Assembly: GCF_900110885.1 (NCBI RefSeq)
Contig: NZ_FOFJ01000023.1
Span: 1 to 61,248, forward strand
DNA: 61,248 nucleotides
Source: Azotobacter beijerinckii
Lineage (GTDB): Bacteria; Pseudomonadota; Gammaproteobacteria; Pseudomonadales; Pseudomonadaceae
Direction of reading: 5' to 3'
Part shown: piece after piece, positions 10,081-21,330 of the stretch
How the letters are laid out: every line of letters starts with the position of its first letter
Position numbering within the stretch: position 1 is the stretch's first letter
Notes under the pieces: model-generated
Database searches by the model: none
What the model was told of the DNA's origin: nothing
What the model saw: the letters and a program-made list of their open reading frames with translations, nothing else
Translations under genes and position numbers: made by a program

Positions 10081-10908
10081 ATGCCGACCATCGAGAATCT
10101 GCTGAACAGTGCCGAGCTGCCCGACTCGCCGAGCCCGCGGCTGGACGCCGAGTGGCTGCTCGCCGCGGCGCTGGGCAAGCCGGCCAGCTACCTGCGCACC
10201 TGGCCCGAGCGCGAGGTGCCCGCCGAGGTGGCCGCGCGCTTCGCCGCCGACCTGGCGCGCCGCCGGGCCGGCGAGCCGGTGGCCTACATCCTCGGTCGCC
10301 AGGGCTTCTGGAGCCTCGATCTGGAGGTGGCGCCGGCGACCCTGATTCCCCGCCCGGACACCGAGCTGCTGGTGGAGACCGCCCTGGCGCTGCTGCCGGC
10401 AACGCCGGCCGCGGTGCTCGACCTCGGCACCGGCACGGGGGCTATCGCCCTGGCGCTGGCGGCGGAGCGCCCGGCCTGGCGGCTGACCGGCGTCGACCGG
10501 GTCGCCGAGGCGGTCGAGCTGGCCGAGCGCAACCGCCGGCGGCTGGGGCTGGGCAACTCCGCGTTCCTGCAGAGCGACTGGTTTTCCGCGCTGGATGGCC
10601 GGCGTTTCGAGCTGATCGCCAGCAATCCGCCGTACATCGCCGCCGACGATCCGCATCTGGTGCTGGGCGACCTGCGCTTCGAGCCGGCCAGCGCGCTGGT
10701 GGCGGGGGCCGACGGGCTGGACGACATCCGCCGGATCGTCGCCGCGGCGCCCGACCATCTCGCCGCCGGCGGTTGGCTGCTGCTCGAGCACGGCTTCGAG
10801 CAGGCCGGCGCGGTGCGCGCGCTGCTGGCGGCCGGCGGTTTCGGCGAGGTGCACAGCCGCCGCGACCTCGGCGGCCACGAGCGCATCAGCCTGGGACGGC
10901 TGCCGTGA
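10081..10908 (+). CDS. prmC: Release factor glutamine N5-methyltransferase PrmC
   Basis: 275 residues. SAM-dependent enzyme that methylates the GGQ glutamine of RF1/RF2. The N-terminal helical domain is followed by a Rossmann methyltransferase with the SAM loop VLDLGTGTG (112-120) and the substrate-glutamine motif NPPY (182-185). Its position after hemA-prfA is the classical operon order. The upstream REP element suggests its transcript may be separately processed. Confidence 0.96.
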   Translation: MPTIENLLNSAELPDSPSPRLDAEWLLAAALGKPASYLRTWPEREVPAEVAARFAADLARRRAGEPVAYILGRQGFWSLDLEVAPATLIPRPDTELLVETALALLPATPAAVLDLGTGTGAIALALAAERPAWRLTGVDRVAEAVELAERNRRRLGLGNSAFLQSDWFSALDGRRFELIASNPPYIAADDPHLVLGDLRFEPASALVAGADGLDDIRRIVAAAPDHLAAGGWLLLEHGFEQAGAVRALLAAGGFGEVHSRRDLGGHERISLGRLP

Positions 10909-10968
10909 GCCGCACAGAGGCCTGCTGCCCGCCGATCAAGTTTTCCCCTTTCTTGCCAGGACATCCCC

Positions 10969-11727
10969 ATGCTCAGTGATCAAGAACTGCTGCGCTACAG
11001 CCGCCAGATCCTCCTGCCGCAGATCGACGTGGACGGCCAACTGCGCCTGAAGCAGAGCCGCGCGCTGATCGTCGGCCTCGGCGGGCTGGGCTCGCCGGTG
11101 GCGCTCTACCTGGCGGCGGCGGGGGTCGGCGAGCTGCATCTGGCGGACTTCGACAGCGTGGACCTGACCAACCTGCAGCGCCAGGTCCTGCACGACACGC
11201 CGAGCGTCGGCCAGTCCAAGGTGGATTCGGCGCTGGCCCGGCTGGCGGCGCTCAATCCCGAGGTCGTCCTGCACCCGCTGCGCGGCGCCCTGGACGCCGA
11301 CTCGCTGGCCTCAGCGGTGGCAGCGGTGGACCTGGTGCTCGACTGCAGCGACAACTTCGCCACCCGCGAGGCGGTCAACGCCGCCTGCGTGGCCGCCGGC
11401 AAGCCGCTGGTCAGCGGCGCGGCGATCCGCCTCGAGGGCCAGCTCTCGGTGTTCGACCCGCGCCGCGACGATAGCCCTTGTTACCACTGCCTCTACGGTC
11501 ACGGCAGCGAGGCCGAGTTGACCTGCAGCGAGGCTGGGGTGGTCGGCCCGCTGGTCGGTCTGGTCGGCAGCCTGCAGGCCCTGGAGGCACTCAAGCTGTT
11601 GGCCGGCTTCGGCGAGCCCTTGGTCGGTCGCCTGCTGCTGGTCGATGCGCTGGCCAGCCGCTTCCGCGAGCTGCGCGTGCGGCGCGATCCGCAGTGCCCG
11701 GTGTGTGGAGGGCGGCATGGCCAGTGA
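10969..11727 (+). CDS. moeB: Molybdopterin-synthase adenylyltransferase MoeB
   Basis: 252 residues. E1-like enzyme that adenylates the C-terminus of MoaD for molybdopterin synthesis. Nucleotide-binding motif GLGGLG (36-41) and two zinc-binding CxxC pairs (Cys171/174 and Cys243/246). There is no C-terminal rhodanese domain, so it is the short MoeB type rather than MoeZ/MOCS3. ThiF is the nearest alternative. The last 11 bp overlap the murI start. Confidence 0.9.
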   Translation: MLSDQELLRYSRQILLPQIDVDGQLRLKQSRALIVGLGGLGSPVALYLAAAGVGELHLADFDSVDLTNLQRQVLHDTPSVGQSKVDSALARLAALNPEVVLHPLRGALDADSLASAVAAVDLVLDCSDNFATREAVNAACVAAGKPLVSGAAIRLEGQLSVFDPRRDDSPCYHCLYGHGSEAELTCSEAGVVGPLVGLVGSLQALEALKLLAGFGEPLVGRLLLVDALASRFRELRVRRDPQCPVCGGRHGQ

Positions 11728-12511
11728 GGCGCCGGTCGGCGTCTTCGACTCCGGGGTCGGCGGGTTGTCGGTGCTCGGTGAGATCCGCGCCCGGTTGCCC
11801 GGCGAATCCCTGCTCTACGTCGCCGACAGCGGTCATGTGCCCTACGGCGAGAAGAGTCCCGAATACATCCGCGCGCGCTGCCGGACGATCGCCGCCTTTC
11901 TCCTCGAGCGGGGTGCCAAGGCGCTGGTGCTGGCCTGCAACACCGCCACCGCGGCGGCGGTGGCCGAGCTGCGCGAGCTGCATCCCGAGCTGCCGGTGGT
12001 CGGCATGGAGCCGGCGGTGAAGCCGGCGGCGGCGGCCACCCGCAGCGGCCGGGTCGGCGTGCTGGCGACCACCGGAACGCTGAAGAGTGCCCGCTTCGCC
12101 GCGCTGCTCGACCGCTTCGCCGGCGACGTGCGGGTGATCACCCAGCCCTGTCCCGGCCTGGTGGAGTTGATCGAGGCCGGCGAGCTGGACGGACCGCAGA
12201 CCCGCGAGTTGCTCCGGGGCCTGGTCGCGCCGCTGCTGGCCGAGGGCTGCGACACCCTGATCCTCGGCTGCACCCATTACCCCTTCGTCAGGCCGCTGCT
12301 GCGCCAGCTGGTGCCGGAGTCGGTCAGCCTGATCGACACCGGTGCCGCGGTGGCGCGCCAGCTCGAGCGCTTGCTGCAGGCCGGCGAACTGCTGGCCGCC
12401 GGACCCGCCGAGGCGCGCTTCTGGTCGAGCGGCGATCCCGCCGAGCTGGCGCGGGTGCTGCCGCGGCTGTGGGGGGCGGCCGCGGTAGTCGAGGCGCTGC
12501 CCGGCGGCTGA
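11717..12511 (+). CDS. murI: Glutamate racemase
   Basis: 264 residues from the ATG at 11717 ([20 protein letters not shown]). It makes D-glutamate for peptidoglycan. The two catalytic cysteines are Cys74 (ACNTAT) and Cys185 (GCTHYPF), and the N-terminal DSGVGG loop is intact. The start lies inside the end of moeB (11-bp overlap), so translation is probably coupled. Upstream in-frame codons belong to moeB read in another phase. Confidence 0.95.
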   Translation: MASEAPVGVFDSGVGGLSVLGEIRARLPGESLLYVADSGHVPYGEKSPEYIRARCRTIAAFLLERGAKALVLACNTATAAAVAELRELHPELPVVGMEPAVKPAAAATRSGRVGVLATTGTLKSARFAALLDRFAGDVRVITQPCPGLVELIEAGELDGPQTRELLRGLVAPLLAEGCDTLILGCTHYPFVRPLLRQLVPESVSLIDTGAAVARQLERLLQAGELLAAGPAEARFWSSGDPAELARVLPRLWGAAAVVEALPGG

Positions 12512-12814
12512 GGCCGTCGCCCGTTCAGCTGCAGCGGGGCGAGTCTTTGCGATCCTTGAGGCGCGCGACTGCCCGCCGGGCAGGCAGGCGCCAATATCTG
12601 TACATTAAGTTGGATTTGTATAAGTGTCGGCCCGATTTGGGCATATCCTTGTACGTGATCTGGTTTTGTTCAGCTGTTGGCGGTCGGTGCCGGGGAGGCG
12701 CGGGGCATGGAGGCAGCACGGTTGCGCGGTGGAGTGGTCGGGGTCTGGCTGGCATCGGTGACGGCCGCCGTGCGGTGGCCGTCGGGCAGATATCGTGCGG
12801 GAGTAACGCGGTGT
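12512..12814. other. Intergenic region after murI with TGTAC-type motifs
   Basis: About 300 bp with no credible gene between the convergent murI and the FAD oxidoreductase. An AT-richer patch holds TGTACA (12599), TGTATA (12617) and TGTACG (12650). Further GTAC motifs lie beyond the other end of the oxidoreductase gene (13815, 13857, 13863, 13905). The rest is featureless GC-rich DNA. Confidence 0.5.
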
Positions 12815-13807
<993 letters not shown>

Positions 13808-13995
13808 TTACCTCGTACCCCTTCAGCAGGTGCGCCCTGGACGAATTCCCCGTTCCGTACCTGTACGCCCGGCGCAGATCACAACGGTTGGCGCTCCTTC
13901 ATCTGTACTCCTAAATCCGGGAGTGCGAAAGCGTAAAAGCGTCATAAATTCAAAGTAGGGCCATGCGTGCCATTGGGCAATGCGAGGAGAGGGCA

Positions 13996-14919
13996 ATGCA
14001 TATTTTGCTGACTGGCGGTACCGGATTGATGGGGCGTTCCCTGTGTCGCCAGTGGAGTGCCGAGGGACACCGGCTGACGGTGTGGAGCCGCTCGCCGGGG
14101 CGGGTTCCCGGCCTTTGCGGGAATTCGGTGCGGGGCATCGGACGGCTTGAGGAGCTGGACGGCGAGACGCTGGATGCGGTGGTCAACCTGGCCGGCGCGC
14201 CCATCGCCGACCGGCCCTGGACGCGCAAGCGCAAGGCCCTGCTCTGGGCCAGCCGGATCACCCTGACCGAGCAGTTGGTGGGCTGGCTGCAGACGCGCCT
14301 GCAGCGGCCGCGGGTGCTGATCTCCGGCTCGGCGGTGGGCTGGTACGGCGATGGCGGCGAGCGCGAGCTGCATGAGGACATGGGGCCGGTCGGCGGGGAT
14401 TTCGCCAGCCAGTTGTGCGGCGCCTGGGAGGATTCGGCGCGGCGCGCCGAGGAGCTGGGCATGCGCGTGGTGCTGCTGCGCAGCGGGGTGGTGCTGGCGC
14501 CCGACGGCGGCTTTCTCCAGCGCCTGCTGCCGGTGTTCCGTCTGGGCCTCGGCGGGCCGATCGGCAACGGCCGGCAGTGGCTGCCCTGGGTGCATATCGC
14601 CGATCAGGTCGCGCTGATCGACTTTCTCCTGCGTCGGGAAGATGCGCAGGGTCCCTATAATGCCTGCGCGCCGAAGCCGGTGCGCAACGGCGAGTTCGCC
14701 CGCGCCCTGGGCCGTGTGCTGCACCGTCCGGCGCTGCTGCCGGCGCCGGCCTTCGCCCTGCGCCTGGGCCTCGGCGAGCTGGCCGGGCTGCTGCTCGGCG
14801 GCCAGCGCGCCGTGCCGAGGCGTCTTTGCGAGGCCGGCTTCGTGTTCCGCTTCACCGACCTGGATGCCGCCCTGGCCGATCTGCTGGGCGGCGACCGAAT
14901 CATCAAGGATGCCGCATGA
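13996..14919 (+). CDS. TIGR01777-family SDR epimerase
   Basis: 307 residues from the ATG at 13996, which has AGGAGAGGG directly upstream. An earlier in-frame ATG at 13963 lacks this signal. NAD(P)-binding motif [10 protein letters not shown] (4-13), then [12 protein letters not shown] with the tyrosine expected in SDR enzymes, and a C-terminal DUF1731-like end with [10 protein letters not shown]. coli YfcH is a relative. The substrate is unknown. Its stop overlaps the hemH start by 4 nt, so the two are probably co-translated. Confidence 0.88.
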   Translation: MHILLTGGTGLMGRSLCRQWSAEGHRLTVWSRSPGRVPGLCGNSVRGIGRLEELDGETLDAVVNLAGAPIADRPWTRKRKALLWASRITLTEQLVGWLQTRLQRPRVLISGSAVGWYGDGGERELHEDMGPVGGDFASQLCGAWEDSARRAEELGMRVVLLRSGVVLAPDGGFLQRLLPVFRLGLGGPIGNGRQWLPWVHIADQVALIDFLLRREDAQGPYNACAPKPVRNGEFARALGRVLHRPALLPAPAFALRLGLGELAGLLLGGQRAVPRRLCEAGFVFRFTDLDAALADLLGGDRIIKDAA

Positions 14920-15932
14920 CCGATCACGCGCTGTTGCTGGTCAACCTGGGTTCGCCCGACTCTCCCGAAGTAGCCGACGTGCGCCGCTACCTCGACCAGT
15001 TCCTCATGGACCCCTACGTGATCGACCTGCCCTGGCCGCTGCGGCGCCTCTTGGTCTCGCTGATCCTGCGCAAGCGGCCGGAGCAGTCGGCGCATGCCTA
15101 TGCCTCGATCTGGTGGCCGGAGGGATCGCCGCTGATCGCCCTCAGTCGTCGCCTGCAGGAGGCGGTGCAGGCCCATTGGCACGAGGGGCCGGTGGAGCTG
15201 GCGATGCGCTATGGCAGCTTGTCCATCGAGGCGGCGCTGAACCGGCTGGCGGAAGGGGGCGTGCGCCGGGTGACCCTGGCGCCGCTCTATCCGCAGTTCG
15301 CCGACAGTACCGTGACCACCGTCCTGGAGGAGACGCGGCGGGTACTGCGCGCGAGCGGTCTGGAGCTGGAGCTGGAGGTACTGGCGCCCTTCTACGGGCA
15401 GCCGGAGTACCTCGCGGCCCTGGTCGAGAGCGCCAGGCCCCACCTGCAGCAGGGCTTCGACCATCTGCTGCTGAGTTTTCACGGCCTGCCGGAGCGGCAC
15501 CTGCGCAAGGCCGACCCGAGCGGCAGGCACTGCCTGGGCGGCGCCGACTGCTGCCGGCAGGCGCCGCCGGAAGTGCTCGCGCGCTGCTACCGGGCACAGT
15601 GCCTGCGGAGTGCCGAAGGGTTCGCCCGGCAGATGGGGCTGGGCGAGGCGCAGTGGTCGGTGTCCTTCCAGTCGCGCCTGGGTCGCGCCAAATGGATCGG
15701 CCCCTACACCGAGGAACACCTCGACGTGCTGGCCGCGCGGGGGGTGAAGAAGCTCCTGGTGATGTGTCCGGCGTTCGTCACCGACTGCATCGAGACCCTG
15801 GAGGAAATCGGCCAGCGCGGCCGCGAGCAGTTTCGCGCCGCCGGCGGCGAGGACCTGCAGCTGGTGCCCTGCCTCAACGACCACCCGGCGTGGGCGGTCG
15901 CGCTGGCGCAGCTTTGCCGCACGCCGGGCTAA
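14916..15932 (+). CDS. hemH: Ferrochelatase
   Basis: 338 residues from the ATG at 14916 ([21 protein letters not shown]). It inserts Fe2+ into protoporphyrin IX, the last step of haem synthesis. The metal and proton-transfer histidine is H189 in [10 protein letters not shown]. The later [17 protein letters not shown] block carries the conserved acidic residues. Cysteines near 210-232 ([13 protein letters not shown]) resemble the [2Fe-2S]-like or metal-site insert seen in some ferrochelatases, though ligation cannot be judged from sequence alone. It starts within the SDR stop codon and is convergent with upp, 3 bp apart. Confidence 0.96.
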   Translation: MTDHALLLVNLGSPDSPEVADVRRYLDQFLMDPYVIDLPWPLRRLLVSLILRKRPEQSAHAYASIWWPEGSPLIALSRRLQEAVQAHWHEGPVELAMRYGSLSIEAALNRLAEGGVRRVTLAPLYPQFADSTVTTVLEETRRVLRASGLELELEVLAPFYGQPEYLAALVESARPHLQQGFDHLLLSFHGLPERHLRKADPSGRHCLGGADCCRQAPPEVLARCYRAQCLRSAEGFARQMGLGEAQWSVSFQSRLGRAKWIGPYTEEHLDVLAARGVKKLLVMCPAFVTDCIETLEEIGQRGREQFRAAGGEDLQLVPCLNDHPAWAVALAQLCRTPG

Positions 15933-15935
15933 GCC

Positions 15936-16574
15936 TCAGCTCGGCTTCTGCTTGGTGCCGAACACCTTGTCGCCGGCATCGCCGAGGCCGGGGATGATGT
16001 AGCCGTGTTCGTTGAGGCGCTGGTCGATGGCCGCGGTATAGATGGTCACGTCGGGATGGGCCTGTTCCAGCTGGCGGATGCCCTCCGGCGCGGCGACCAG
16101 CACCAGGGCGCGGATCTCCTTGCAGCCGGCCTTCTTCAGCAGGTCGATGGTGGCGATCATGGAGCCGCCGGTGGCGAGCATGGGATCGACGATCAGCGCC
16201 AGGCGCTGGTCGATCTCGCCCACCAGCTTTTCCACGTAGGTGTGTGCGACCAGGGTTTCTTCGTTTCGCGACAGGCCGACCACGCTGACTTTGGCGCTGG
16301 GGATCAGCCGCAGCACGCCGTCGAGCATGCCGATGCCAGCGCGCAGGATGGGCACCACGGTGATCTTCTTGCCGGCGATCTTCTCGACCTCGACCGGACC
16401 GCACCAGCCCTCGATCTCGCAGCTCTCGAGGGGCAGGTCCTGGGTGGCTTCGTAGGTCAGCAGGGCGCCGACCTCCTGGGCCAGCTCGCGGAAGCTCTTG
16501 GTGCTGATGTCGGCGCGGCGCATCAGGCCGAGCTTGTGGCGGATCAGGGGGTGGCGGATTTCGTGGATGGGCAT
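15936..16574 (-). CDS. upp: Uracil phosphoribosyltransferase
   Basis: 212 residues from the ATG at 16574 ([20 protein letters not shown]). Converts uracil and PRPP to UMP for pyrimidine salvage. PRPP-binding loop [11 protein letters not shown] and the C-terminal uracil site [13 protein letters not shown] are intact. Upstream open frame is discounted because the family begins at this methionine. It is divergent from the hypoxanthine phosphoribosyltransferase gene across 184 bp, so two salvage genes share one control region. Confidence 0.96.
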   Translation of the reverse strand: MPIHEIRHPLIRHKLGLMRRADISTKSFRELAQEVGALLTYEATQDLPLESCEIEGWCGPVEVEKIAGKKITVVPILRAGIGMLDGVLRLIPSAKVSVVGLSRNEETLVAHTYVEKLVGEIDQRLALIVDPMLATGGSMIATIDLLKKAGCKEIRALVLVAAPEGIRQLEQAHPDVTIYTAAIDQRLNEHGYIIPGLGDAGDKVFGTKQKPS

Positions 16575-16758
16575 GAATGGGCTCCGGCGCTCAGGGATGT
16601 TGCCTGAATTAAAACACCGGCCCGGCGGAGAATGAATGGGCAGCGCTGCGGCGGGACTTGCCCGCGGCGGGGGGGCTGGGTAACGTTTCCGCTCCCGATT
16701 GCCGGGGCCGGGCCGCTGCGGCGGGCCTTCAGCGCTCCATCCACCTGAGGAAAATGCC

Positions 16759-17316
16759 ATGTCCGTCGATCTCGCCCATATCCGTCAAGTCATGGCGGAG
16801 GCCGACTGTCTGTTCAACCATGCCGAAGTCGAGGCGGCGATCGGGCGCGTCGCCGCGGCGATCAACGCCGAGCTGGCTGAGCGCAACCCGGTGGTGTTCT
16901 GCGTGATGAACGGCGGGCTGGTCTTCGCCGGCAAGCTGCTGCCGCTGCTGGACTTCCCCCTGGAGCTGTCCTACCTGCACGCCACCCGCTACCGCAACGA
17001 GACCCGCGGCGGCGACCTGTTCTGGAAGGCCAAGCCGGAAATCTCCTTCATCGACCGCGACGTGCTGATCGTCGACGACATTCTCGACGAGGGGCATACC
17101 CTGGCGGCAATCGTCGACTTCTGCCGCCACGAGGGCGCCAGTGCTGTGCATACCGCGGTGCTGGTCGACAAGCGGCACCAGCGCAAGGCCGCGCCCGACC
17201 TCAAGGCCGACTATGCCGGACTGAGCTGCGAGGACCGCTATGTGTTCGGCTACGGCATGGACTACAAGGGCTACTGGCGCAACGCTGCCGGCATCTATGC
17301 GGTCAAGGGGCTGTAG
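16759..17316 (+). CDS. Hypoxanthine-guanine phosphoribosyltransferase
   Basis: 185 residues from the ATG at 16759, preceded by TGAGGAAA. Type I phosphoribosyltransferase that salvages hypoxanthine or guanine. The PRPP loop is [14 protein letters not shown] (about 100-113) and the substrate loop is near [10 protein letters not shown]. Close to the pseudomonad PA4645 subgroup and longer at the N-terminus than E. coli Hpt. Its neighbours upp and prs fit a nucleotide-salvage context. Confidence 0.92.
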   Translation: MSVDLAHIRQVMAEADCLFNHAEVEAAIGRVAAAINAELAERNPVVFCVMNGGLVFAGKLLPLLDFPLELSYLHATRYRNETRGGDLFWKAKPEISFIDRDVLIVDDILDEGHTLAAIVDFCRHEGASAVHTAVLVDKRHQRKAAPDLKADYAGLSCEDRYVFGYGMDYKGYWRNAAGIYAVKGL

Positions 17317-17390
17317 GGCGCCGCACGTTGAGTGCGGCGGGTGCCGGGGCTAAACTGCCGCCCCCTTCGGATCGGTCAATGGAGCGAGAT

Positions 17391-17681
17391 ATGCGCAAGA
17401 AAGACAAGAAGCAGGTGATCGGCGAGGAAATCAGCGAGGAGAAGATCCGCCTGTTCCTCGCCCTCGAGCCGGCGGACGCCACGCCGCCTTCCCTGCACAA
17501 GCTGGTCAAGGCCTACCGGGGGCTGCGGGTGGACGACTTCGAGCGCTTCGTGGGCTTCTTCGTCGAGGCCGGCTACGACCTCGCGGCGCAGGACGCCCAG
17601 GGCCGCGACTTCGTCGCGCTGATCCAGGACCAGCGTCTCGCCGAGCCTTACATCGAGATCGTGCGGGCCGTCCGGCACTGA
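17391..17681 (+). CDS. PA4642-family conserved small protein
   Basis: 96 residues from the ATG at 17391, chosen because GGAG lies 6 nt upstream. The only other in-frame ATGs are further 5' without a good site. Lysine-rich N-terminus MRKKDKKQVIGEEISEEK, then a compact helical domain (LHKLVKAYRGLRVDDFERFV). Conserved in Pseudomonas beside mqo, function unknown. No signal peptide or membrane segment. It ends 20 bp before a bidirectional terminator. Confidence 0.8.
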   Translation: MRKKDKKQVIGEEISEEKIRLFLALEPADATPPSLHKLVKAYRGLRVDDFERFVGFFVEAGYDLAAQDAQGRDFVALIQDQRLAEPYIEIVRAVRH

Positions 17682-17701
17682 CTGGCGAGCGTCCGGAAAC
17701 G

Positions 17702-17727
17702 AAAAAACCGCCCGAAGGCGGTTTTTT
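17702..17727. terminator. Bidirectional Rho-independent terminator
   Basis: AAAAAACCGCC (17702-17712), loop CGAA, GGCGGTTTTTT (17717-17727). The T/A runs on both sides serve the plus-strand PA4642-type gene and the minus-strand mqo, which converge here. Confidence 0.92.
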
Positions 17728-17744
17728 CATGGCCGGCAGCCTGC

Positions 17745-19277
17745 TCAGCTATCGGCGTTGGCGGCGGCGGGCGCAGCCTTGGACGGAGCGGCGGAAGCCA
17801 GACCCAGGCGCTGGTTCGAGGAGGCCTGGACGCTGCGGTACAGCTCGGGGCTCTCTTGCAGATCCTTGGCCGAGGCCTTGAAGATCTCCTTGAGGCGGGC
17901 GACCCACTGTTCGGACTTCATCCGCTCGGCGAAGCAGCGCTGCATCAGGTCGAGCATGGCCGACACGGAAACCGAAGCACCCGGCGAGGCGCCCAGCAGC
18001 GCGGCGATGCTGCCGTCCTGGGCCGCGACGATCTCGGTACCGAACTCCAGCTTGCCGCCGCGCTCGGCATCCTTCTTGATGATCTGCACGCGCTGGCCGG
18101 CGATTTCCAGGCGCCAGTCCTGGGGATTGAGCTCGGGGTAGAAGCCGCGCAGGGTTTCCAGGCGGTCGCCCATGGACTGCTTCACTTCCTTGATCAGGTA
18201 GCGGGTCAGGTCCATGTTGTCGCGCGCCACCGCGAGCATCGGGAGGATGTTGCTCGGGCGGATCGACAGGGGCAGGTCGAGGAAGGAGCCGCGCTTGAGG
18301 AACTTGGTGGTGAAGCCGGCGTAGGGTCCGAACAGCAGGGACTTCTTGCCGTCCACCACGCGGGTGTCGAGGTGCGGCACCGACATCGGCGGCGCGCCGA
18401 CTGCGGCCAGGCTGTAGACCTTGGCCTGGTGCTGCTTGACCACCTCGGGGTTGTCGCAGCGCAGCCACTGGCCGCTGACCGGGAAGCCGCCGTAGCCGTG
18501 GCCTTCCGGGATGTCGGACATCTGCAGGAGGGGCAGGGCGCCGCCGCCGGCACCGAGGAACACGAAGCCGGCTTTGATGCCGCGGCTCTCGCCGGTCTTG
18601 CTGTCCTTGACGGTGACTTTCCAGCCGCTGCCGTCGCGCTCGAGGCCGGTGACCTTGTGGTCGTAGCTCACCGTGACCTCGGGCTTGCTGGTCAGGTGCT
18701 GCAGCAACTGGCCGGTCAGGGCGCCGAAGTTGACGTCGGTGCCGCCCTGAGAGCGGGTCGCGGCCATGCGCTCGTTCGGGGCGCGGCCGGCCATCATCAG
18801 CGGAATCCACTCGTTGAGGGTCGCCTGGTCCTCGGTGTATTCCATGTCGGCGAAGCAGTGGTGCGTCTTCAGTGCCTCGAAGCGTGTCTTGAGGAAGCCG
18901 ATGTCCTTCTCGCCGCGCACGAAGCTTAGGTGCGGAACGGGGTTGATGAAGGACTGTGCCGAGCCGAAGGTGCCCTGCTCCAGCAGGTAGGCCCAGAACT
19001 GCTTGGAAACCTCGAACTTGGCATTGATCTCGACGGCCTTCTGCGCCTTGACCGAGCCATCGGCTGCCTGCGGGGTGTAGTTCAGCTCGCACAGGCCGGC
19101 ATGTCCGGTGCCGGCGTTGTTCCAGGGGTTGGAACTTTCCAGGGCATCGGAGTCCTGCATCTCGATGATTTCCAGCTTGATGCCGGGATCGAGTTCCTTC
19201 AGCAGCACGCCCAGTGTCGCGCTCATGATGCCGGCGCCGACCAGCACCACATCGACTTCGTAGTTTTTCTGCGCCAT
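17745..19277 (-). CDS. mqo: Malate:quinone oxidoreductase
   Basis: 510 residues. FAD-dependent, membrane-associated enzyme that oxidises malate to oxaloacetate and passes electrons to quinone, bypassing NAD-linked malate dehydrogenase. FAD motif [13 protein letters not shown] (11-23) and [20 protein letters not shown] identify the Mqo family. The start is the ATG at 19277 ([10 protein letters not shown]): GGAGG sits just upstream, and the alternative ATG 4 codons earlier overlaps that site. The Ala-rich C-terminal tail (about 490-510) is variable in the family. Confidence 0.96.
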   Translation of the reverse strand: MAQKNYEVDVVLVGAGIMSATLGVLLKELDPGIKLEIIEMQDSDALESSNPWNNAGTGHAGLCELNYTPQAADGSVKAQKAVEINAKFEVSKQFWAYLLEQGTFGSAQSFINPVPHLSFVRGEKDIGFLKTRFEALKTHHCFADMEYTEDQATLNEWIPLMMAGRAPNERMAATRSQGGTDVNFGALTGQLLQHLTSKPEVTVSYDHKVTGLERDGSGWKVTVKDSKTGESRGIKAGFVFLGAGGGALPLLQMSDIPEGHGYGGFPVSGQWLRCDNPEVVKQHQAKVYSLAAVGAPPMSVPHLDTRVVDGKKSLLFGPYAGFTTKFLKRGSFLDLPLSIRPSNILPMLAVARDNMDLTRYLIKEVKQSMGDRLETLRGFYPELNPQDWRLEIAGQRVQIIKKDAERGGKLEFGTEIVAAQDGSIAALLGASPGASVSVSAMLDLMQRCFAERMKSEQWVARLKEIFKASAKDLQESPELYRSVQASSNQRLGLASAAPSKAAPAAANADS

Positions 19278-19627
19278 TAACGCCTCCAAATCTGCAACAC
19301 CAAATTGGCAGTACGACCTTGTTGCGCCTGTTCCTCAGGCATCTGGCTGCGCCGTTGCACCGCGAGGATGCCCCGGCCGCCCGGTCGGCCTGTTATCCGT
19401 TGTTCCTTGACGGGCACCTGCCGAACGCTCGGCCGTGCTCACACGGGATACCTGAAATGGCTGTCGGGAAAGCGGGCGGGTTGCCGCTCCGGCAGTCAGC
19501 GACTCTCGTCGAGGCATCCATTCGGCCGGCCCTAGCGGGTAGACCCCGATCTCTCGGTCAGTGGATTGTCGATGGGCGAAGGAGCATCAATGTTCGCTCG
19601 GGACGCATAGTCGTTCATTGCTCGCCA

Positions 19628-19680
19628 CACTCTTTTGAAGTAGTGAAAAAACCGTATTGTCACGCTCTTTTGGAGGCGTG
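19628..19680. repeat. Tandem imperfect stem-loop repeats
   Basis: Two related elements start 33 bp apart. CACTCTT-TTG-AAG-T-AGTG (19628-19645) and CACGCTC-TTTTG-GAG-G-CGTG (19661-19680) each form a 4-bp plus 3-bp stem with a one-base bulge on the 3' side. T-A to G-C and CTT/AAG to CTC/GAG differences preserve pairing. They could be paired operators or RNA hairpins. Confidence 0.45.
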
Positions 19681-20028
19681 AACCATGCTAGTCGTTGTCT
19701 CCGGCACGCCGATACCCCGAGGCGTGACGAGACGCGCCGCGTCCTTGCAAGCGAAAGTGTTCTGCGCGATGGGCGAAGTAAAACCAGTGCCAACCTTGGC
19801 GGCGGCTGGGCGACTCTCTGGCTGGGGAAAGTCCTGCCATATATGGCGCTGCACGGCTGTGCATGACGATGCCCGATCAGGAGGCGACCTTATAATCGGG
19901 GGTCGAGTATACCGTCAAATCGGCAGAGTTGGCCCTTTGGCTTTAGTTTTATTCCAGGCTTCCCGGGGCCTGGAGCGGGGTTGTGCTCAGGGGGTGCGGC
20001 GTTGGCTGCGGGGGGGAGCCGCTGTCGC

Positions 20029-20034
20029 TATACT
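20029..20034 (+). promoter_or_regulatory. Candidate -10 element of the YajG-type gene
   Basis: TATACT lies 33 bp before the ATG at 20068, which would give a leader of about 27 nt. No -35 hexamer at 16-18 bp is convincing (TTGGCT is 21 bp away), so an activator may be needed or the call may be wrong. Confidence 0.35.
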
Positions 20035-20067
20035 GCGTTTCCTTCGCGCACTCATGGAGAATCAAGC

Positions 20068-20655
20068 ATGCTGCATCGTCTGTTGCTTGGCCTGATCGCC
20101 GTTGCCGGCCTGGGCTTGGCCGGCTGTGCCCTCAGCCCGCAACAAATCGTCCCCGAGCCCAAGCTCAACGCGCCGCTCGCCGCGGTCGGCAGTGGCCAGC
20201 CCGTCGTCGTGCGGGTGGTCGACGGACGCGCCTCGCCGAACCTGGGCACCCGCGGTGGGCTGTATCCGGAAACCAGTATGATCGTCGTGCGCGGGCAGGA
20301 CGTGCTGCCCAGGCTGCAGACCCAGGCCGAAACGGCGGTGCGTCTGCTCGGCTTCACTCCGTCGCCGAATGCCTACAACGCGCCGCAGCTGACCCTGACC
20401 CTGGCCGAGCTGAAATACCAGTCGCCGAAGCAGGGGATGTATGTCACCGAGGCCGATATCGGGGCCACCTTCCGGGTCGATGTGCAGAATGCCGGGCGCC
20501 GCTACAGCGGTCGCTATGGTGCTTCGCTGAACCAGCGTTTCGGCATGGCGCCGAACCAGCAGACCAACACCCAGTTGATCGAGAACGTGCTCAGCGATGC
20601 GCTGACCCGTGCGTTCAAGGATCCGGCCATCGGCCAGCTGCTGCTGGGGCGTTGA
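20068..20655 (+). CDS. YajG-family lipoprotein
   Basis: 195 residues from the ATG at 20068 (MLHRLLLGLIAVAGLGLAGC), chosen because it gives a clean signal peptide with lipobox GLAG-C (Cys20). The earlier in-frame ATG would bury the signal. The body matches the YajG/uncharacterised lipoprotein type: VVVRVVDGRASPNLGTRGG, then LTLTLAELKYQSP and a conserved C-terminal FKDPAIGQLLLG. Probably outer-membrane anchored in the periplasm, function unknown. Confidence 0.85.
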   Translation: MLHRLLLGLIAVAGLGLAGCALSPQQIVPEPKLNAPLAAVGSGQPVVVRVVDGRASPNLGTRGGLYPETSMIVVRGQDVLPRLQTQAETAVRLLGFTPSPNAYNAPQLTLTLAELKYQSPKQGMYVTEADIGATFRVDVQNAGRRYSGRYGASLNQRFGMAPNQQTNTQLIENVLSDALTRAFKDPAIGQLLLGR

Positions 20656-20770
20656 GGCGGGGGGGCGTGCCGCCGGGTCCGCAGGTCGGAGCCGGGCTCG
20701 CCTTCGGGGGGGGCTGGAGCCGATTGCGGCGGCCGCCCCGGAGGCGCCCGGGTCAAGCGCCTTCGTTCTG

Positions 20771-20953
20771 TCAGGCAGCTGTGGCGTAGCGTCGCTTGGG
20801 TCGTTTGGCGGTGGGCAGTTCGTAGTGCTCGTGGCCGCCCAGCCGACAGTAGTCCAGCCAGTGTTGGTCGTGGACGCAGAAGTCCAGGCCGATTCTCTCT
20901 TCCGGGTCATCCTGCAAATCGGTCGAACGCTCAAGGGATTCAGCGTGTTGCAT
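20771..20953 (-). CDS. Small conserved hypothetical protein
   Basis: 60 residues. A strong ribosome-binding site (GGAGGA, 6-nt spacing) precedes the ATG at 20953. Sequence is acidic at first (LQDDPEERIGLDFCVHDQHW) and basic at the end (AKRPKRRYATAA), with conserved-looking Trp, Tyr and His residues (WLDYCRLGGHEHYEL). No signal or membrane segment. I believe similar short proteins occur in pseudomonads but I do not know a function. Confidence 0.65.
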   Translation of the reverse strand: MQHAESLERSTDLQDDPEERIGLDFCVHDQHWLDYCRLGGHEHYELPTAKRPKRRYATAA

Positions 20954-21330
20954 GTCGGTTCCTCCGTGGCTGATTCGGGTGCCTTGCCGTCTGGGCTGGA
21001 CTTCGGACTTTAGGGTGGCCGGATGACCGTTTCCCGACGGAGTCAGAACTTCGAGGACTCATTGGGCATTTGGTCGAAAGCAGCGCTTATAAGGCGCTCC
21101 GCTTGAGTAGAATGTGTCCGAGTCTTCTCTGTCTGCGCCAAGGCTTCATGCAAGGTGCCGGCCAGTCGCCCCCGCGGGGGCCATGGAGGCTGCCAGGCCG
21201 CTCTGTGATTGGGGGTTTTCCCGTCCGCTGCAGCGGATGCTGGCGCTTTCGGCCTACCGGAGAGCAGTCCGTTTTTCCCAGTTGCGGTGCGCGCGGCTTT
21301 TCCGTGCACCTCGCCGATGCGGAGGTTTCG
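20954..21330. other. Intergenic region, no gene seen
   Basis: 377 bp upstream of the small membrane-protein gene. It includes TAGAAT at 21108-21113, a possible -10 without a clear -35, and the GC palindrome CGCCCCCGCGGGGGC near 21167. A long leader or small RNA is possible. I see no protein-like frame. Confidence 0.4.

Larger units (their letters stand above)
19278..20067. other. Long intergenic region between mqo and the YajG-type gene
   Basis: 790 bp between divergent genes, long for this window. Short open frames are present on both strands but none has a ribosome-binding site plus a family-like sequence. It contains the tandem stem-loop repeat at 19628-19680, a TATAAT at 19890-19895 without a good -35, and the likely -10 of the downstream lipoprotein gene. 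It may harbour an unannotated small RNA or a degraded gene. Confidence 0.5.

Noticed and set aside
19305..19865. Several 60-130-codon open frames upstream of the YajG-type gene
   Set aside because: None has a ribosome-binding site plus a protein-like composition, and they overlap each other on both strands.
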